Positions 49,982-58,019 of a stretch of DNA of 64,000 bases are shown here, in pieces. Positions within the stretch are counted from its first letter, which is position 1, and the number at the start of each line of letters is the position of its first letter. The DNA is from Crossiella cryophila (GTDB lineage Bacteria > Actinomycetota > Actinomycetes > Mycobacteriales > Pseudonocardiaceae). A model generated the notes under the pieces. It ran no database searches. It saw nothing but the letters and a program-made list of their open reading frames with translations, and had not been told where the DNA came from. Position numbers and translations under genes: made by a program. Where the stretch lies: the NCBI RefSeq assembly GCF_014204915.1, contig NZ_JACHMH010000001.1, forward strand, positions 1,674,001 through 1,738,000, read 5' to 3'.

Positions 49982-52908
49982 ACGAACTCTTCCGCGCCGA
50001 CGAGCTGCGCCAGGCGACCCTGGCCGCCTGGGCGTCCTCGCCGACCCGGTTCCGCGAGGACGCCAACGCCGAGGACGACCTGCGCTACGGCGGTTACCGC
50101 GACCGGCTCTTCGTCGAACTCGCGCAGAACGCCGCCGACGCCGCCGGTGCGGGCGGCATCCTGCGCGCCACCGTGGCCGATGGCGAACTCCGGGTGGCCA
50201 ACACCGGCGCCCCGCTGGACGCCGAGGGCGTGGCCGCGCTGGCCTCGCTGCGGGCCTCGGCCAAACGCTCCGGTGGCGTCGGGCAGTTCGGCGTCGGGTT
50301 CGCCGCGGTGCTGGCGGTCAGCACCGAGCCGAGCGTGCGCTCGGCAGCCGGTGGTGTGCGGTTCTCCGCCGCGGACACGCTGACCGCGGTCCAGGCGCTG
50401 CCCGAGCTGGCCGCCGAACTCGCCGACCGGGACAACGCGGTGCCGGTGCTCCGGCTGCCCTGGCCGGTGGATCCCTCGCCGCTGCCATCCGGCTTCGACA
50501 CCGAGGTGCGCCTGCCACTGTCCGATGTGGATGGTCAGGCGTTACTGGACCAGCTGGCCGGTCAGGCCGAGGACCTGCTGCTCGCCCTGCCCGGACTGAG
50601 CCGGATCGAGGTCGCCGACCAGGTCTGGACCCGCACCGACCACCCCGACGGCACCACCGAGCTGCACACCCCCGACGGCCCGAAGCGCTGGGCGCTGCAC
50701 CGGGAATCCGGGCAGCTCGGCGAGGAGGTCCTGCTCGGGCTGGGTGTGGAGGCGCGGCGGCGGACCGGGTGGACGGTGTGCTGGGCGGTCCGGCTGGACG
50801 AGTCCGGTCAGCCGCGACCGGCCGGGTCCGACGTGCTCTACGCGCCGACCCCCACCGACGAACGGCTCTCGCTGCCCGCGCGGTTGTTCGCCGGGCTGCC
50901 GATCGAGCCCTCCCGGCGGCGGCTGGCGCCGAGCCCGGCCGCGGACGCGGTGCTGCGGGCCGCGGCCGCCTGTTACCCGCAGCTGCTGCTCGCGCTGCCA
51001 GCCAACAGCCGGACCGCGCTGGTGCCGCTGCCGGAGTTCCCGCTCTCCGAGGTCGACGAGAAGCTGCGTGAGCTGGTGCTCACCGCGCTGAGCAACGCCG
51101 AATGGCTGGTCGGCGCGGACGAGGACACCGTGCTCTCGCCGCGGCAGGCCTGCCTGCTGGACGTGGCCGCGCCGGAACTGGTCGAACTGCTCGGGCCCTC
51201 GCTCGGCGGGTTGCTGCCAGCCGAACTGGCCGAGGCCGAGCACCTGCGTGCGTTGCAGGCCGTCGGCGTGCGGCGGATCCGGCTGCCCGAGGTGGTCGCC
51301 ACCGTGGCCGGGGTGGATCGCGCGCCCGAGTGGTGGCACCGGCTCTACACCGCGCTCGCGCCGGTGGCCGAGGTCGACTCCACCGCCCGCGAGGAACTCG
51401 GCGCGCTGCCGGTGCCGCTGGTGGACGGCCGCACCGTGACCGGCCCGCGCGGGGTGCTGCTGCCCGAGGTGGCCGCGGACATCCTCACCGCGATGTCCAC
51501 AGTGGACATCGGCCTGCGGGTGGTGCACCCGGACGCGGCGCACCGGCTGCTGGAACGCCTTGGCGCCCGGCAGGTCGGCGCGGCCGAACTCCTGGACGAG
51601 CTGCGGCCGGCGGTGGAACGCAGTGTCGAGGACCTGGAAGCCGGGCTGGACACCGCCGCGCTGACCGAGGTGGTGCTGCGGCTGGTGGACCTGGCCGGAC
51701 TGCGCAGGGGCGAGGCGCCCTGGCTGTCCGCGCTGGCCCTGCCGGACGAGCACGGCGACCCGCGTCGCGCGGACGAACTGCTGCTGCCGGGCTCGCCGCT
51801 GCGCGCGGTGCTCGCGCAGGACAGTCCGCTGGACGTGGTCGCCGCCGAGGTCGCGCAGCGCTGGGCGCCGAGTCTGCTCACCGCGATCGGCGTGCTCGAC
51901 TCCTTCCCGATCATCGTCGACGAGAACCCGACCGGGCCCGAGCACGACCTGCCGGACGAGCAGGAGTGGTGGGACGAACTCGCCGCCGCGCACCCGGCCG
52001 GTGAAGGCCCCCGGCAGATCATCGCGGTCGGCGATCTGGACCTGGTCGCCGAGGAGCACTGGCCCGAGGCGCTGCGGCTGCTCGCCGCGGATCCGCTTGC
52101 CTGGCAGGCACTCCGGCTGCGGGACGGGCACACCGCGTGGTGGCTGTCCCGGTTCGCGCTGATCGGCGGCCGCCCGCCGCGGGACTGGCGGCGGGCCGAC
52201 GTGGACGAGCTGAACGGCCTGTACGAGGTGGTGCCGGCCGAGGGCCTCAGCGATGAGCTGCTGGCCCTGCTCGGGGTCCGCGATTCGGTGGAAGTGTCCG
52301 ATGTGGACGATGCCATCGACGTGCTGGCCCGGCTGGCCGATCCGGACCGCCTGGTGCGCGAGGGCGTGGTGCTGCGCGCGCACGAGGCGCTGGCCGACGC
52401 GGTCAGCCAGGGCCGGGTCGATCCGGCCGAGGTGGACCCGCCTGCCGCGGTCCGCTCCCTGGCCGGGACCGTGGTGGCCACCGAGCGGGCACTGGTGCTG
52501 GACGGTCCGTGGTGGCTGGCCGTGCTGGACCCGGCCGAGGTGGTCGCGGGCGGCGAGGCGTCCCCGCTGGCCGACCTGCTGGACCTGCCGACCTCCGACG
52601 GCGACGAGGTGGTCAGCGACAGCCGGGTGCAGCCGTGGGCGGAACTGGACGGCGTGGTCGAGTCCTGCGACCTGCTCGGCCTGGACTACCCGGACGGCGA
52701 CCTGCACGTGCACGAGGAACTCGTGGTGCTCCTCGACGAGGTCCGGCACACCGTGCCCTGGTGGCTGGACCCGGACGGCGAACTGCACACCACCGAGGAC
52801 CCGCAGGGCCTGGCCCGCGCGCTGGCCTGGACCCTGGACCGCTGGGAGGACCGGCACCTGCTGGCCGCCCTGCTCGCCGATCCGACCGCGCCCACCCTGT
52901 TGCGCTGA
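49978..52908 (+). CDS. Hsp90/sacsin-like GHKL ATPase protein
   Basis: The 976-aa protein has an N-terminal GHKL ATPase of the sacsin/Hsp90 type: FVELAQNAADAAGAGG (N-box), VANTGAPLDAEGVAALASLRAS (G1-type), and GGVGQFGVGFAAVLAVS (G2-type lid), within residues about 40-130. The remaining 800 residues have no domain I can name, although WWLDPDG, WWHRLYTAL and similar Trp-rich patches repeat. The standard HtpG middle domain was not seen. It probably acts as an ATP-dependent chaperone or complex assembly factor. GTG at 49978 overlaps the DUF3027 stop, and the tight coupling suggests the two proteins act together. A 9-bp perfect hairpin follows its stop. Confidence 0.82.
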   Translation: MNELFRADELRQATLAAWASSPTRFREDANAEDDLRYGGYRDRLFVELAQNAADAAGAGGILRATVADGELRVANTGAPLDAEGVAALASLRASAKRSGGVGQFGVGFAAVLAVSTEPSVRSAAGGVRFSAADTLTAVQALPELAAELADRDNAVPVLRLPWPVDPSPLPSGFDTEVRLPLSDVDGQALLDQLAGQAEDLLLALPGLSRIEVADQVWTRTDHPDGTTELHTPDGPKRWALHRESGQLGEEVLLGLGVEARRRTGWTVCWAVRLDESGQPRPAGSDVLYAPTPTDERLSLPARLFAGLPIEPSRRRLAPSPAADAVLRAAAACYPQLLLALPANSRTALVPLPEFPLSEVDEKLRELVLTALSNAEWLVGADEDTVLSPRQACLLDVAAPELVELLGPSLGGLLPAELAEAEHLRALQAVGVRRIRLPEVVATVAGVDRAPEWWHRLYTALAPVAEVDSTAREELGALPVPLVDGRTVTGPRGVLLPEVAADILTAMSTVDIGLRVVHPDAAHRLLERLGARQVGAAELLDELRPAVERSVEDLEAGLDTAALTEVVLRLVDLAGLRRGEAPWLSALALPDEHGDPRRADELLLPGSPLRAVLAQDSPLDVVAAEVAQRWAPSLLTAIGVLDSFPIIVDENPTGPEHDLPDEQEWWDELAAAHPAGEGPRQIIAVGDLDLVAEEHWPEALRLLAADPLAWQALRLRDGHTAWWLSRFALIGGRPPRDWRRADVDELNGLYEVVPAEGLSDELLALLGVRDSVEVSDVDDAIDVLARLADPDRLVREGVVLRAHEALADAVSQGRVDPAEVDPPAAVRSLAGTVVATERALVLDGPWWLAVLDPAEVVAGGEASPLADLLDLPTSDGDEVVSDSRVQPWAELDGVVESCDLLGLDYPDGDLHVHEELVVLLDEVRHTVPWWLDPDGELHTTEDPQGLARALAWTLDRWEDRHLLAALLADPTAPTLLR

Positions 52909-52914
52909 GCCGAC

Positions 52915-52943
52915 GGCGTCGCCGCCAACCCGGTGGCGACGCC
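52915..52943. terminator. Bidirectional terminator after the Hsp90-like gene
   Basis: GGCGTCGCC (52915-52923) pairs perfectly with GGCGACGCC (52935-52943) around an 11-nt loop. It fills the gap between the ATPase gene and the convergent DUF2530 gene. Confidence 0.75.
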
Positions 52944-53225
52944 CTAGACCCCGGTCTGCGCCGTGCGCGACCCACGCCGGGCCGCGGCCCGCTGCCAGGC
53001 GATCACGGCCAGGCCGGTGAACCCGAGCAACCCGCCCACCAGGCAGGTCCAGGTCCACACCGACTCGGTGCCGCGCACCAGCAGCAGCACCACGAACGCG
53101 GCGAAGAAGATCCCGGTGCCGACCGAGACCGCGGGCACCGCGTCGGTCAGACCACGCGGCAGGGCCGGCGGCGGCGGTGGGGTTTGCCTGTTCGTAACCG
53201 GGCTGGGTTCGCTTCTCTCGGCCAC
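52944..53225 (-). CDS. DUF2530 small membrane protein (Rv0879c-like position)
   Basis: The 93-aa protein has a polar Pro-rich N-terminus (PSPVTNRQTPPPPPALP), then two membrane helices (GTGIFFAAFVVLLLV and WTCLVGGLLGFTGLAVIAW), and a basic tail. This is the DUF2530 pattern; its function is unknown. GTG at 53225. It is divergent from the purine permease, and a GGCAGG-CTA-CCTGCC repeat lies between them. Its position upstream of a MarR gene echoes Rv0879c-Rv0880 of mycobacteria, with two genes inserted. Confidence 0.75.
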   Translation of the reverse strand: MAERSEPSPVTNRQTPPPPPALPRGLTDAVPAVSVGTGIFFAAFVVLLLVRGTESVWTWTCLVGGLLGFTGLAVIAWQRAAARRGSRTAQTGV

Positions 53226-53229
53226 GTCA

Positions 53230-53244
53230 GGCAGGCTACCTGCC
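53230..53244. promoter_or_regulatory. Inverted repeat between DUF2530 and the purine permease
   Basis: GGCAGG (53230-53235) and CCTGCC (53239-53244) form a perfect 6-bp inverted repeat with a CTA centre, 36 bp before the permease start. It is a possible operator for either gene. Confidence 0.35.
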
Positions 53245-53279
53245 GAAACGATCGACGTTGGCAGCAGGGAGGAGCCGCG

Positions 53280-54737
53280 ATGGCCAAGACGTGGGTGCCG
53301 TCCGGTCTGGACCGGTTCTTCAAGATCTCCGAGCGCGGTTCCTCGGTCAGCAGGGAGGTCCGCGGCGGCCTGGTCACCTTCGTGACCATGGCCTACATCG
53401 TGGTGCTCAACCCGCTGATCCTGGGCAGCTTCTCGGCCCAGGACGCCGCGGCCAAGAAGGACGTGCTCGGCGAGATCCTGCCGGTGCCGCAGGTGGCCGC
53501 GGTCACCGCGCTGGTCGCCGGGGTGATGACCATCCTGTTCGGGCTGATCGCGAACTACCCGTTCGCCATCGCCACCGGCCTCGGCATCAACAGCCTGGTC
53601 GCGGTCACCATCGCGCCGCAGGTCACCTGGCCGGAGGCGATGGGCCTGATCGTGGTCAACGGCCTGGTGGTGCTGCTGCTGGTGGTCACCGGGTTCCGCA
53701 CCGCGGTGTTCAACTCGGTGCCACCACCGCTGAAGGCGGCCATCGCGGTCGGCATCGGCCTGTTCATCTGCCTGATCGGCCTGGTCGACGCGGGCTTCGT
53801 GCGCCGCATCCCGGACGCCGCAGGCACCACCGTGCCGGTCGGTCTCGGCATCGGCGGCTCGATCGCCTCCTGGCCCACCCTGGTGTTCGTGGTCGGCCTG
53901 GTGCTCACCGGGATCCTGGTGGCGCGCAAGGTCCGCGGCGCCATCCTGATCGGCGTGCTGGGCAGCACCGTGCTGGCCATCGTGATCGAGGCCCTGGTCA
54001 ACGCGGGCCCGTCCAAGGGCGTCAACCCGCGCGGCTGGAACCTGGGTTACCCCGCGCTGCCGGAGAGCTTCTTCAGCCTGCCCGACCTGTCCCTGGTCGG
54101 CGAGGTCTCCTTCGGCGCCTGGACCCGGCTGCCCGCGCTGGCCGCCGCGATGCTGGTCTTCACCCTGGTGCTGACCGACTTCTTCGACACCATCGGCACC
54201 ATGACCGGCCTCGGCAAGGAGGCCGGTCTGGTGGACAAGAACGGCCAGCTGCCCAACACCAGCAAGGCCCTCTTCGTCGACGGCGTGGCCGCGGTGGCCG
54301 GCGGCGTCGCCTCCAGCTCCTCCAACACCGTCTACCTGGAGTCCGCGGCGGGCATCGCCGAGGGCGCCCGCACCGGCCTGGCCAACGTGGTCACCGGCCT
54401 GCTGTTCCTGGCCGCCATGTTCTTCACCCCGCTCTACCAGGTGGTGCCGGTGGAGGCGGCGGCCCCGGCGCTGGTGATCGTCGGCGCGCTGATGATGACC
54501 CAGATCACCGACATCGACTTCACCGACTTCACCATCGCCCTGCCGGCCTTCCTGACCATCGTGGTCATGCCGTTCACCTACTCCATCGCCAACGGCATCG
54601 GCGCCGGGTTCGTCAGCTACGTCGCGCTCAAGGTGGCCACCGGCAAGGCCCGCACCATCCACCCGCTGATGTGGGTGGTGGCGGCGGCCTTCCTGCTCTA
54701 CTTCGGCATCGGCCCGCTGCGTGGGCTGTTCGTCTAG
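53280..54737 (+). CDS. AzgA-type purine (xanthine/adenine/guanine) permease, NCS2 family
   Basis: The 485-aa membrane protein begins MAKTWVPSGLDRFFKISERGSS and shows NCS2/AzgA signatures: GGLVTFVTMAYIVVLNPLIL, ANYPFAIATGLGINSLVAV, and FTLVLTDFFDTIGTMTGLGKEAG, plus about 12-14 membrane segments. The group imports adenine, guanine or hypoxanthine with protons. ATG at 53280 follows GGGAGGAG. It is divergent from DUF2530 and its stop overlaps the convergent oxidase gene by 4 bp. Confidence 0.92.
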   Translation: MAKTWVPSGLDRFFKISERGSSVSREVRGGLVTFVTMAYIVVLNPLILGSFSAQDAAAKKDVLGEILPVPQVAAVTALVAGVMTILFGLIANYPFAIATGLGINSLVAVTIAPQVTWPEAMGLIVVNGLVVLLLVVTGFRTAVFNSVPPPLKAAIAVGIGLFICLIGLVDAGFVRRIPDAAGTTVPVGLGIGGSIASWPTLVFVVGLVLTGILVARKVRGAILIGVLGSTVLAIVIEALVNAGPSKGVNPRGWNLGYPALPESFFSLPDLSLVGEVSFGAWTRLPALAAAMLVFTLVLTDFFDTIGTMTGLGKEAGLVDKNGQLPNTSKALFVDGVAAVAGGVASSSSNTVYLESAAGIAEGARTGLANVVTGLLFLAAMFFTPLYQVVPVEAAAPALVIVGALMMTQITDIDFTDFTIALPAFLTIVVMPFTYSIANGIGAGFVSYVALKVATGKARTIHPLMWVVAAAFLLYFGIGPLRGLFV

Positions 54738-57400
54738 CCGATCCCCCAGAACTGGTTCAGCCCGCGGTGCACGTGGTAGACGACGATGTCCGCCCCGTTG
54801 TTGGGGTTGAAGTTGCCCACGTCCACCGCGAGCCCGTTGCTGCCAGCGCGCAGCACCCTGGTCGCCGGGTTGTAGCTCCAGATCTGCCCGTCGCCCCCGC
54901 AGGGCTGCACGGTCACCAGGTGCGGGGCAGGCGGGTTGTCCGGGCCGTGGTCCAGGCAGCCGCCGCTGGCGATGGCCATCCGGCCGTCCGGGCGGTGGGT
55001 GAAGCGCTGGGCCGGGCTGCCGTTGCAGTCGTAGAGCTGGATCTTGGTGCCGGGGGCCGATGAGCCGCCGGCGGCGTCCAGGCAACGGGCGCCGTCCAGG
55101 TCGGTGTGCAGCAGGGAGTTGTCCGGGCGCGGGCCGTTGGCCGGGGTCCAGGTCTGGTTGGGGTTGTTCAGCGGATGCCACAGGCCCAGTTCGGCCCCGG
55201 CGTCGCTGCGGTTGCCGAAGACGTCCAGCACCAGGTTGTTCGGTGCCAGCAGGGCGCGTTTGGCGGTGTCGTAGGTGAAGACCTGGCCGTCGCCGCCGCA
55301 GTTCTGGATGGTGACCACCCGGCCTGCCGCGGGCTGGTCGTCGCCGTAGTCCACGCAGCCGCCGCTGGCGATGGCCAGCCTGCCGTCGGCGCGCAGGGTG
55401 ACCCGCTGGGCGTTGCTGCCGTTGCAGTCCCAGATCTGCACCTTGGTGCCGGGGGCGTTGCGGGCGCCCGCGGCGTCGACGCACCGCTCGCCTGGCTGGT
55501 CGGTGGTGACCGGCGCGTCGGTGAAGGTGGCCCGGCGCTGGGCCTGCGGGTCGAACCGGACCGGCACCGACACACTGGGCGCGCCGGTGGCGGTGAGCAG
55601 GAAAAGCATGTGGTAACCGGGCAACGCGGCCGCCGCGTCGGCCGGGGCGCGCAGTGTCAGCTTACCGTCCACAGTGGACTCAACGGTCAGTTCCACGTGG
55701 CGCTGGGTGGTGTTGAGCGAGTGCGTGGAGGCGCTGGGGGCGACCAGCACCGCGCGGGTGGCCGGGGCCTCGCCCTGGTAGTCCACGGTGAAGGACTGCC
55801 CGTACTGCAACACCTCCGGCGCGTGCGTGATCGACGGGCGCGGGCCGCGGAAGAGGTTCGGCGGCTGGTAGACCTCGATCGAGCCGAGCAGGTTGTCGTT
55901 CTTGTCCGGGTCGCGGGTCATCTGCTGGAACTCGTCCCCGGTGACCAGCACCCGGCCGTCGGCCAGCAGCACCGCGTTGGAGTGGTAGCCGCGCAGCATC
56001 GCCGAGGACGGGCCGAGCCGCCAGCTCTTGGCCGCCGGGTCGTACAGCTCCACCTGCCGGTAGCGCTGATCCCCTTCGGCCACCTTGTATCCGGCGCCGT
56101 AGTCGCGCAGCGCGCCGCCGGTCTCGCCGTTGACCGAGAGCACGCCGCCGTCGGGCAGCAGCACCAGGTTGTCGTTGTTGCGGCTGAACGCCCTGGTGCT
56201 GTCGGTGCTCCACTGCCCGGTGGCCGAGTCCAGCCGCAGTGCCCTGGGATCACCGGCGTTGCCACCGGCCACCAGCGCCTGGGTCGGGCCGTTCGTGCCA
56301 CCCGGCAGCGCCACCGCCCCGGCGTAGCGCCGGACCGCGCCGTCCGGCCGGTCGGCCAGCCGCTGGATCGACCAGGAGGTGGTGTTGATCCGCTGCTGCT
56401 GGTCGGCGCCGCGGCCGAGCAGGTAGGTCGAGCCGTCGGCCATGGTGAAGGCGTGCGGGTAGTCCCAGGTGAAGACCTGCATCGGCGCGACCTCGCTGGG
56501 CAGGTTCGTCGCGTTCCGTTGGGTGACACCGGGAATCGCGGTGTTGCGGGCCGGGAACAGCTCGGTCTTGGCGGTGAGCCAGCCGTTCTCGTCCTCGCCG
56601 GAGACGCTGCCGACCCGGCCGTCCGGGGTGAGGAAGGAGGTCGGGTACCAGCGGCCGACGGAGAGGTCCTGCTGCCGGTGCCAGGTCTCGGTCCACGGGT
56701 TGAAGGTGAACACCAGCCGGGCCCCGGAGAGCTGGCCGTTCCTGGCCAGGTTGCCGCCGAAGACGGCCAGGTTCCCGTTGGGCAGGAAGGCCATCCCGGT
56801 GCAGAACAGCGGCGCGGGCCTGGCCTGGCCGGTGCCGTCCGGCATGTCGATCATCGGCGGCGGCACCGACTTCCACGCGTTCGCCCCGGTGCCGGCGTTC
56901 GGGTCCCAGAGGTAGGCGCGGCCGCGGTTGCGCGGGCCGACGGTGTAGGTCGGGGCGGTCTCCTCCTGCGGGTTCTTGGTGACCTCGTCGAAGCTGAAGG
57001 AGAGCACCTTGCCGGTGGGCAGCACCGCCACGTGCACGCCGTAGTCCGGCGAGGGCTGGGCCGCGCCACTGGTCTCGAACCGGCCCACCTCGTGCGCGGG
57101 GCCAGGTGGCGGCGGTGTCTCACCCGGCGCGAACTTGGCGTGCGGGTCGGCCTTGCGCCCCTCTCGCAGCGAGCGCTTGCGCGCATCCAGGTGCTCGCGC
57201 GCGTGCTGCTCGCCGAGGACCTTGCGTTCCTGCTCGTAGAGGTACTCCGGGGTCTCCCGGTCCGGGCTGGCTCCAGGCGGCAGGCCATGGCTGTGCGTGC
57301 CGTGGTCGTGACCGTGGGCGGCGTGATCATGCGGTGGGGCGGCCACGGCCGTCCCGGCCAGTAGTACGGACAGCACCAGCCCAGGCAGGATTCTGCGCAC
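54734..57400 (-). CDS. Secreted copper-radical oxidase (GlxA/galactose-oxidase-like) with ricin-type lectin tail
   Basis: The 888-aa protein has a signal peptide (V-R-R-I start), a His-rich segment directly behind it (HDHAAHGHDHGTHSHG), a seven-bladed kelch-type oxidase domain, a DUF1929 domain, and two ricin-B-type lectin modules in the C-terminal 260 residues. By alignment with galactose oxidase the copper and radical residues are present: Cys200 and Tyr252 for the thioether cofactor, axial Tyr472, and His473 and His560. It would oxidise a primary alcohol or aldehyde to yield H2O2. Streptomyces GlxA acts in hyphal glycan formation; the lectin tail here suggests binding to a cell-surface or environmental polysaccharide. 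GTG at 57400 begins the signal. Confidence 0.88.
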   Translation of the reverse strand: MRRILPGLVLSVLLAGTAVAAPPHDHAAHGHDHGTHSHGLPPGASPDRETPEYLYEQERKVLGEQHAREHLDARKRSLREGRKADPHAKFAPGETPPPPGPAHEVGRFETSGAAQPSPDYGVHVAVLPTGKVLSFSFDEVTKNPQEETAPTYTVGPRNRGRAYLWDPNAGTGANAWKSVPPPMIDMPDGTGQARPAPLFCTGMAFLPNGNLAVFGGNLARNGQLSGARLVFTFNPWTETWHRQQDLSVGRWYPTSFLTPDGRVGSVSGEDENGWLTAKTELFPARNTAIPGVTQRNATNLPSEVAPMQVFTWDYPHAFTMADGSTYLLGRGADQQQRINTTSWSIQRLADRPDGAVRRYAGAVALPGGTNGPTQALVAGGNAGDPRALRLDSATGQWSTDSTRAFSRNNDNLVLLPDGGVLSVNGETGGALRDYGAGYKVAEGDQRYRQVELYDPAAKSWRLGPSSAMLRGYHSNAVLLADGRVLVTGDEFQQMTRDPDKNDNLLGSIEVYQPPNLFRGPRPSITHAPEVLQYGQSFTVDYQGEAPATRAVLVAPSASTHSLNTTQRHVELTVESTVDGKLTLRAPADAAAALPGYHMLFLLTATGAPSVSVPVRFDPQAQRRATFTDAPVTTDQPGERCVDAAGARNAPGTKVQIWDCNGSNAQRVTLRADGRLAIASGGCVDYGDDQPAAGRVVTIQNCGGDGQVFTYDTAKRALLAPNNLVLDVFGNRSDAGAELGLWHPLNNPNQTWTPANGPRPDNSLLHTDLDGARCLDAAGGSSAPGTKIQLYDCNGSPAQRFTHRPDGRMAIASGGCLDHGPDNPPAPHLVTVQPCGGDGQIWSYNPATRVLRAGSNGLAVDVGNFNPNNGADIVVYHVHRGLNQFWGIG

Positions 57401-57584
57401 GCCGAATACACCTCTCGTTACGGAGTGGATTGGGCGCGCGTTCCCCCCGACGGGCCTGCTGCCCGTCCTCCAGTTGACGATGCGATTGCCGTTCTGGGTA
57501 GAGCCGAATGGCCGCAACCAGGCGTCTTGTGGCGTAGGTCAAACAGCACAGCCGCGGGCGAAAGTCGTGAGGTATGCTAAGGAT

Positions 57585-58016
57585 GTGTCGGAGTTCGAGA
57601 CAGAGCCCACCCTCGCCAGCCGGTTGCGGCTGTCCGTCGTGCGGCTCAACCGCAGGCTCCGCGCCCAGCGCACCGACTCCACGGTCACCCTGACCCAGCT
57701 GTCGGCGTTGTCCTGCCTGTTCAAGTGCGGACCGCTGACCCCTGGTGAGCTGGCGGCCAAGGAGGGCGTGCAGCCCCCCTCGATGACGAGGGTCATCGCC
57801 GCGCTGGAGGACCACCGTTTCGCCACCCGGCGTCCGCATCCCACGGACGGCAGGCAGGCGATCGTGGAGATCAGCGATCAGGGGCGGGCGTTCATCCGGG
57901 CCGATGTGCAGGCGCGGGAACGCTGGCTGGACAAGCAGTTGGCCGAGCTCGACGACTCGGACCGGGAAGTATTGGCCCGTGCCGCCGAGATCATAGACAG
58001 GATGGCGGGGCAGTAA
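57585..58016 (+). CDS. MarR-family regulator (Rv0880-like)
   Basis: The 143-aa protein has the MarR winged helix: TLTQLSALSCLFKCGPLTPGELA, VQPPSMTRVIAALEDHRFATR, and PTDGRQAIVEIS. It resembles mycobacterial Rv0880 over its length. GTG at 57585 is 6 nt after TATGCT (57573-57578), with little ribosome site, so it is probably leaderless. It lies 3 bp before an MFS gene and probably controls that pump in response to a drug or phenolic ligand (inference). Confidence 0.88.
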   Translation: MSEFETEPTLASRLRLSVVRLNRRLRAQRTDSTVTLTQLSALSCLFKCGPLTPGELAAKEGVQPPSMTRVIAALEDHRFATRRPHPTDGRQAIVEISDQGRAFIRADVQARERWLDKQLAELDDSDREVLARAAEIIDRMAGQ

Positions 58017-58019
58017 CGA

